From: Bacillota bacterium
GTDB lineage: Bacteria; Bacillota; Sulfobacillia; RBS10-35; JAJYVN01
DNA length: 11,118 bases
Direction of reading: 5' to 3'
NCBI GenBank assembly: GCA_021827805.1
Contig: JAKAUG010000330.1
Coordinates: 1 to 11,118 of the forward strand
A program made the translations under genes and the position numbers. The notes under the pieces are model-generated. The model did no database searches. It saw only the letters and a list, made by a program, of their open reading frames with translations, and was not told the DNA's origin. Shown here one piece after another: positions 7,757 through 11,118 of this stretch (the first letter of the stretch is position 1; each line of letters begins with the position of its first letter).

Positions 7757-8500
7757 CGCGTCCACCTCCGTGATGCATGTGCCCGGGCCCTCGGTGAACG
7801 TGGACTTGGCCACGATCGTCACGCGGTTCAGCAGGGCGCACTCCACCGCCCGGATCTGCAGCACCTGCGCCCCCAGGTGCGCCATCTCCATCATCTCTTC
7901 GTAGGAGATCAGCGGCAGCCGGCGCGCGTCGGGCACCACCCTGGGGTCGGCCGTGTACACCCCGTCCACATCGCTGTAGATCTCACAGCTGTCCGCCTTC
8001 AGGGCGGCCGCCAGGGCGACCGCCGTCGTGTCCGAACCGCCGCGGCCAAGCGTCGTGATCTCGGCGTCCGCCGACAGCCCCTGGAAGCCCGCCACGATCA
8101 CCACCCGCCCATCCTCCAGTTCGCGGAGGATGCGGGAGGTATCGATGCGCACGATGCTCGCCTTGCGATGCACGCTGTCCGTCGCGACACCGGCCTGCCA
8201 GCCCGTGAGAGAGACCGCCGAACAGCCGAGCGCCTGCAAGGCGCTGGCCATGAGGGCGGCAGAGGCCTGCTCACCGGTGGCGAGCAGCATGTCCACCTCG
8301 CGGGCGACCGGACGCGCATTCAGTTGCCCCAGAAGCTCCAGAAGGTCGTCGGTCGCATCGCCCATGGCCGAGACGACCACCACCAGCCGACATCCCCGCT
8401 GGCGGTCGCGGGCCACCCGCTCAGCCACGCGCCGCACGTGCTCCATGGTCGCCAGGGAACTGCCCCCGAACTTCTGCACGATGAGTGCGTTGGCGCTCAC
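7256..8500 (-). CDS. lysC: Aspartate kinase, tandem-ACT type
   Basis: Aspartokinase phosphorylates aspartate, the first step to lysine, threonine, methionine and diaminopimelate. The 414-residue protein starts with KFGGSS (residues 10-15), the kinase signature. It continues with VSAMGDATDDLL (about 43-54), LATGEQASAALM (about 73-84), TLGRGGSDTTA (150-160) and YSDVDGVYTADPR (175-187). Two ACT domains (about 262-335 and 343-405) form the feedback site for lysine and/or threonine. There is no homoserine dehydrogenase fusion, since hom is a separate gene upstream. The GTG at 8500 overlaps the hom stop as GTGA, with GAGG four bases before it. The open frame extends further upstream to 9148, but that part runs antiparallel in frame to hom coding sequence and lacks family similarity. 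An internal ribosome binding site and GTG at codon 249 suggest a separate beta subunit. Confidence 0.95.
   Translation of the reverse strand: MSANALIVQKFGGSSLATMEHVRRVAERVARDRQRGCRLVVVVSAMGDATDDLLELLGQLNARPVAREVDMLLATGEQASAALMASALQALGCSAVSLTGWQAGVATDSVHRKASIVRIDTSRILRELEDGRVVIVAGFQGLSADAEITTLGRGGSDTTAVALAAALKADSCEIYSDVDGVYTADPRVVPDARRLPLISYEEMMEMAHLGAQVLQIRAVECALLNRVTIVAKSTFTEGPGTCITEVDAVEERALARAVAQERDVAKLALMGVADRPGVAHRVFAALAEAHVNVDMIIQSQPRDGLNDIAFTVSRDELPSAEEMARAAGRELGAAAVVAEQGYGKVSLVGAGMASNPGVAARMFGALASAGVNIEMISTSEIKISCLVRAQHVDHAARALHAAFGLGQQAALGRA
7762..7769 (-). promoter_or_regulatory. Internal Shine-Dalgarno sequence in lysC
   Basis: GGAGGTGG, whose GGAGGTG matches the 16S tail, is placed five bases before an in-frame GTG. 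It falls exactly in the linker between the kinase domain and the first ACT domain, the place where other aspartokinases start their beta subunit. Confidence 0.5.
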
Positions 8501-9885
8501 AGGTCCTCGGGGGCCAAGCGCACCAAGGCACCCACCCCTGCCACCACCTCCAGGTGTCTCAGGCCCTCGATCGCATCCCGCATGCGGTCCTCGCGCGCGG
8601 CATGGGTCACCACGATCAACTCGGCCTGGTCGGGGTGGCTGCGCTGGGACACGGGCGACTGCAGCACCGACATGATGCTGACCTCCGCGTGCTCGAAGAC
8701 GCTCGCGATCTTCGCCAGCACTCCGACGCGGTCCGCCACCAGAAGCCGCACGTAGAAGCGGGTCTGCAGGGCGTCCACCGGGTCGACCGGCCACTGGTGC
8801 AGGCAGGGACAGGACGTGCGCGCGCCGCCCCGATCCAGTCCGCGCACCGCCTCCAGGAGGTCTCCCAGGATGGCGCTGGCCGTCGGCAGGGCCCCGGCGC
8901 CACGCCCGTAGAACATCGCCTCCCCCACCGGGTCTCCCTGAACGTAGATGGCGTTGAAGGTGTCGTTCACGGCCGCCAGGGGGTGCCCCAGCGGGACGAA
9001 CGTGGGGTGCACGCGCATGCTGATGCGCCCGGACTGCATGTCCGAGATGGCGAGCAGCTTGATCGTCCAGCCCATGCGCGCGGCGTGGGCGATGTCCTGC
9101 GCACTGATCGCGGCGATGCCCTGGCGGTAGACGTCCCCGGCCCGGCACATCGTGGAGTATGCCAGCGAGGACAGGATGCAGAGCTTGCGCGCGGCATCCA
9201 CACCATCGATGTCCGCGCTGGGGTCCGCCTCCGCATACCCCAGGGCCTGGGCCTCGGCCAGCGCCTCCTCCTGGGAGAGGCCGTCCCGCGACATGCGCGT
9301 GAGGATATAGTTCGTGGTGCCGTTCAGGATGCCGGCCACACGGCGCACGCTGTTGGCGGCCAGGCTCGACTGCACCGCCCGCACGATGGGGATTCCGCCG
9401 CCCACCGAGGCCTCAAAGAACAGGTCCGCGCCGCCCTCGGCCGCGGCAGCCCAGACCTCGGGACCGTGCTCCGCCATGACGTCCTTGTTGGCGGTGACCA
9501 CGTGCTTGCCCGCGCGCAACGCGCCGAGGATGCTCTGGAGCGCGACCCCGGTCCCGCCCATCACCTCGACCACGATGGCAATCTCCGGGTCCGTCAGGAT
9601 GTCCCGGGGATCGGTCGTGAGAAGTCCCGCGGGTACGGCGACCGCGCGGGCGCGGGAGGGATCACGCACCAGGATCCGCGCCACGTCGATCCCGCGCCCG
9701 GCCTTGCGCTCGATGTCCGCGCGGTTGCGCTCCAGCACTTCGAGCACGCCAGATCCGACCGTGCCGAGGCCAAGCAGGCCAACCCGCACCGCGCGCGGCA
9801 CGACCCGCACCCGACCCGGGGCGTCCTCACGCCCAGATCCGCCTGGGCTGTCCTCCAGACCCACCGCCTTGATCCCTCGTGCCAT
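8497..9885 (-). CDS. hom: Homoserine dehydrogenase with C-terminal ACT domain
   Basis: Hom reduces aspartate semialdehyde to homoserine with NAD(P)H, committing flux to threonine and methionine. In the 462-residue protein the dinucleotide-binding GLGTVGSG lies at 39-46. ANKDVMAEH (132-140) and GILNGTTNYIL (185-195) follow, then the family signature ending ADIDGVDAARKL (224-235), where Asp230 and Lys234 match the catalytic pair of the yeast enzyme, and an ACT domain from about 377 to 455. The ATG at 9885 is supported by GGGAG seven bases upstream and a promoter 54-62 bases upstream. It gives about 31 residues before the Rossmann strand, longer than the few residues usual in the family; a GTG at codon 33 would give the short form but has no good ribosome binding site. 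It is the first gene of the operon and overlaps lysC by four bases. Confidence 0.95.
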   Translation of the reverse strand: MARGIKAVGLEDSPGGSGREDAPGRVRVVPRAVRVGLLGLGTVGSGVLEVLERNRADIERKAGRGIDVARILVRDPSRARAVAVPAGLLTTDPRDILTDPEIAIVVEVMGGTGVALQSILGALRAGKHVVTANKDVMAEHGPEVWAAAAEGGADLFFEASVGGGIPIVRAVQSSLAANSVRRVAGILNGTTNYILTRMSRDGLSQEEALAEAQALGYAEADPSADIDGVDAARKLCILSSLAYSTMCRAGDVYRQGIAAISAQDIAHAARMGWTIKLLAISDMQSGRISMRVHPTFVPLGHPLAAVNDTFNAIYVQGDPVGEAMFYGRGAGALPTASAILGDLLEAVRGLDRGGARTSCPCLHQWPVDPVDALQTRFYVRLLVADRVGVLAKIASVFEHAEVSIMSVLQSPVSQRSHPDQAELIVVTHAAREDRMRDAIEGLRHLEVVAGVGALVRLAPEDL

Positions 9886-9892
9886 GCTCCTA

Positions 9893-9897
9893 CTCCC
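9893..9897 (-). promoter_or_regulatory. Ribosome binding site of hom
   Basis: GGGAG on the minus strand lies seven bases before the ATG at 9885. It supports this start, and hence the long N-terminus, over internal GTG codons. Confidence 0.6.
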
Positions 9898-9938
9898 AGT
9901 GGGCCCCGCGAAAGGCGCCGACCCGCCAGCATCGCGTC

Positions 9939-9947
9939 ATTGTAGCA
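9939..9947 (-). promoter_or_regulatory. Extended -10 promoter of the hom-led operon
   Basis: TGC-TACAAT on the minus strand matches an extended -10 element (TGn plus five of six of TATAAT). No good -35 is present at 16-19 bases (the best, TGCACC, matches three of six), as is common for extended -10 promoters. Transcription would begin near 9932, leaving a leader of roughly 47 bases before hom. That leader is too short for a lysine riboswitch or T-box. It is the only convincing promoter seen for the eight minus-strand genes. Confidence 0.55.
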
Positions 9948-10072
9948 CGGTGGGGTGGACAGGGGTGCAGCCGGCCGCGGCGGCCTGACCCGCCTGGGGC
10001 GCGGGAAACGGGGCACTCACTGCGGCGACAGCATGTGCGCGCGGTTGGCCAGGGGGCAGGGCAACGGACTCA

Positions 10073-10186
10073 GCCTTGCCCGCCCATCTCCGAGAGCAAG
10101 CGGAGCAAGCCCTGAGCGCACTGCAGGCAGAACGTGCCGAGGTGGCCCCACACCCGGCACGACCCGGTCGTCCGCCGAGGGTCTGA
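10073..10186 (+). pseudogene. Possible eroded coding fragment (helical then RPGRPPR tail)
   Basis: One + frame reads ALPAHLREQAEQALSALQAE, then a Pro/Arg-rich tail ending GRPPRV and a stop. The amphipathic, Glu/Gln/Ala/Leu-rich helix with coiled-coil-like spacing followed by GRPPR looks more protein-like than the surrounding frames and faintly recalls helical segments of some IS transposases. There is no start codon with a ribosome binding site, and the frame is closed upstream at 9986. It may be the decayed end of a lost gene, or chance. Confidence 0.2.
10133..10161. repeat. Strong inverted repeat / hairpin
   Basis: CGTGCCG (10133-10139), a bulged A, GGTG (10141-10144), a six-base loop, CACC (10151-10154) and CGGCACG (10155-10161) give eleven paired bases, ten of them G-C. 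Neither side has a T-tract, so it is not a standard intrinsic terminator. It could be a stalled-RNA structure, the palindrome of a small repeat element or a protein-binding dyad. Confidence 0.45.
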
Positions 10187-10550
10187 CGACCTACCCCACT
10201 CTTTCTGGGGGGCCAGGCGCCGACCCACACCTCGAACCCCGCCAACCAGAAATGCCTCGCCCCCCACCGGAGACCTGCGGGAAACGTGCTGTGGACCACA
10301 TGAGAGGGGTGCTTGGCGATTGACCGCGCCCATGACCCCATCGTTGCCAGGCGGCAGCCCGTGTGATGCGGCGCACGGATTGGCAGTCTGCGGAGCCCAT
10401 TGCCGCAACTCCCTGTGCCACACAGCCTTGCTTACTCCCCCAAGGGCTACGCCGAACAGGGAAGGTCGATACCTGCGGCGTCAGCCCGCTACCGCCTCCC
10501 TTTTCAACGCCGCCGGCGTCGACCTCTCATGCGTCAGCACCGCGTGTCCA

Positions 10551-10565
10551 TGGCACCACTTGCCA
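10551..10565. promoter_or_regulatory. Operator-like palindrome 1, TGGCA-N5-TGCCA, over the -35
   Basis: TGGCA CCACT TGCCA is a perfect 5+5 dyad with a five-base centre. Its right arm lies within the -35 hexamer TTGCCA. The same dyad recurs 29 bases downstream. A bound homodimer here would block RNA polymerase, or replace the -35 contact if it activates. The regulator is unknown. Confidence 0.6.
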
Positions 10566-10588
10566 GCCGGCCCTGTCTATGGCATAAT
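10560..10588 (+). promoter_or_regulatory. Sigma-A-like promoter of the secreted-protein gene
   Basis: TTGCCA (10560-10565) and CATAAT (10583-10588) each match five of six consensus bases and are separated by exactly 17 bases. Transcription would start near 10595, giving a leader of about 20 bases before the ATG at 10615. Both hexamers lie in or beside identical palindromes. Confidence 0.7.
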
Positions 10589-10594
10589 GTGCCA
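10580..10594. promoter_or_regulatory. Operator-like palindrome 2, TGGCA-N5-TGCCA, over the -10
   Basis: TGGCA TAATG TGCCA is a second perfect dyad with the same arms and spacing as at 10551-10565, covering most of the -10 hexamer and ending at the predicted transcription start. A third half site, TGGCA, lies at 10608-10612, 28 bases further on, without a right arm. Confidence 0.6.
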
Positions 10595-10614
10595 AGGGGT
10601 GCGACTATGGCACT

Positions 10615-11118
10615 ATGGCCTCAATTCGTTTCGGTGCGCGGATCCTCGCCAGCCTCTTGGCCGTTGCAATATCCACAGTCGTTGTACAAGGGGCGTCTCC
10701 GAGGTCGGTGGAGGCCTGCAGTTTGCCAACAGTGTCTCCAACTGCAGACTGCCTTTCACCACACGCATACACGCAGCAGGCTGACTACGATACCCAATAC
10801 GGCGTCTACTTCTCTTCGTACTATGTGAATGATATCTCTTCCGACTACGCCAATACCTCAGAAGACGGAGGCTCCTTCATCACAAAAGAGGAGTGGGAGT
10901 TGTTTTCTAGTTCACAGTGGATCGAGGCCGGAAGCATCACTGGCTATCTGTTAAGTTACGGTGCCTGGACAGGGAGCTTTGTGGGGGCGAACACCTGCAA
11001 TTCGTCTGGGACCTGCTCATACCAAGCGTTTACTGCCGGCTCTGCGGATCCGACCGGTGTCCACGACTACGAGATTCAGTACGTCGGAAACAACGAGTGG
11101 GGGCCTATGTTGACTTGA
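10615..11118 (+). CDS. Small secreted protein of unknown function, frame possibly broken at its 3' end
   Basis: A 167-residue protein with a Sec-type signal peptide: Arg5 and Arg9, a hydrophobic core from about 10 to 24 (ILASLLAVAISTVVV), and likely cleavage between about 26 and 34. The mature part is rich in Ser, Tyr, Thr, Gly and acidic residues with four cysteines (35, 46, 128, 134), fitting an extracellular, possibly disulfide-bonded protein. A stretch SSQWIEAGSITGY and a later HDYEIQYVGNNEW recall uncharacterised secreted beta-rich proteins from soil bacteria in which the last part normally continues; the family is not named with confidence. Just before the stop, a one-base shift at the G5 run (11099-11103) gives EWGAYVDL, so the stop may result from a frameshift. 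AAGGGG lies 15 bases before the ATG, rather far. The gene is visibly poorer in GC than all others here, suggesting acquisition by transfer. Confidence 0.65.
   Translation: MASIRFGARILASLLAVAISTVVVQGASPRSVEACSLPTVSPTADCLSPHAYTQQADYDTQYGVYFSSYYVNDISSDYANTSEDGGSFITKEEWELFSSSQWIEAGSITGYLLSYGAWTGSFVGANTCNSSGTCSYQAFTAGSADPTGVHDYEIQYVGNNEWGPMLT

Larger units (their letters stand above)
9948..10550. other. Intergenic region between divergent promoters, no convincing gene
   Basis: About 600 bases separate the hom promoter from the promoter of the secreted protein. Several frames are open for 60-140 codons on both strands, but their products are rich in Arg, Pro, Gly and Ser, lack recognisable motifs and have no matching ribosome binding sites, as expected by chance in GC-rich DNA. 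Held here are a possible coding remnant (10073-10186), a strong hairpin (10133-10161) and some short palindromes (10290-10300, 10413-10425). No tRNA, CRISPR or transposase is seen. Base composition appears to fall gradually towards the right. Confidence 0.5.

Noticed and set aside
8501..9148. Upstream extension of the lysC reading frame
   Set aside because: It overlaps the conserved hom coding sequence in another frame, has no aspartokinase similarity, and the GTG at 8500 with GTGA overlap places KFGGSS at the normal position.
9594..9932. Minus-strand ATG at 9932 opening a frame into hom, at the predicted transcription start
   Set aside because: No ribosome binding site, product Arg/Pro/Ser-rich, and it overlaps hom almost entirely out of frame.
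9955..10341. Open frames of 122 (+) and 134 (-) codons in the intergenic region
   Set aside because: They overlap each other antisense, have no binding sites or motifs, and would run through the hairpin and promoter region of hom.
10551..10594. TGGCAC...TTGC considered as a sigma-54 -24/-12 promoter
   Set aside because: The spacing between GG and GC is eight bases in both copies, whereas sigma-54 promoters need ten. The sigma-A hexamers with 17-base spacing fit better.

Overview
The window is a GC-rich stretch of bacterial chromosome carrying a core amino-acid and haem biosynthesis operon, with one compositionally different gene at the right end. The organism is probably a high-GC member of the Bacillota (Symbiobacterium/Thermaerobacter/Sulfobacillus-like). 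The evidence is an Asp23/Gls24-type domain, strong GGAGG-type ribosome binding sites, sigma-A-like promoters, frequent GTG/TTG starts, and an aspartokinase with an internal beta-subunit start like that of Bacillus subtilis. This placement is inference; no rRNA or other phylogenetic marker is present.

Layout. Bases 1-337 (+) are the 3' end of proC. Facing it, eight genes read leftwards on the minus strand as one apparent operon: hom (9885-8497), lysC (8500-7256), a xylose-isomerase-like TIM-barrel protein (7254-6328), a type II L-asparaginase (6341-5304), argG (about 5252-4014), argH (about 3927-2524), hemL (2527-1232), and a P-loop protein with an Asp23-like tail (1189-359). Junctions are 4-14 base overlaps or short gaps. 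A promoter with an extended -10 lies about 50 bases before hom. No terminator-like sequence is visible between the operon end and the proC end.

How the genes fit together. Asparaginase yields aspartate. LysC and Hom commit aspartate to the lysine/threonine/methionine family. ArgG consumes aspartate with citrulline, and ArgH releases arginine and fumarate. HemL (glutamate to 5-aminolevulinate) and ProC (proline) are glutamate-linked. The operon therefore looks like an aspartate/glutamate distribution unit. The TIM-barrel protein and the P-loop/Asp23 protein have no assigned role.

Right end. Bases 9950-10550 hold no convincing gene, only a possible eroded coding fragment and a strong hairpin at 10133-10161. 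At 10551-10594 is the most striking regulatory feature: a near-consensus sigma-A promoter (TTGCCA, 17 bases, CATAAT) whose -35 and -10 each coincide with a perfect TGGCA-N5-TGCCA palindrome. It drives a small secreted protein of unknown function (10615-11118), visibly lower in GC, whose reading frame may be broken at a G5 run just before the window ends.

Other points worth checking are an internal ribosome binding site in lysC, a ten-codon open frame with a strong ribosome binding site whose stop overlaps the argH start, and the P-loop/Asp23 fusion.
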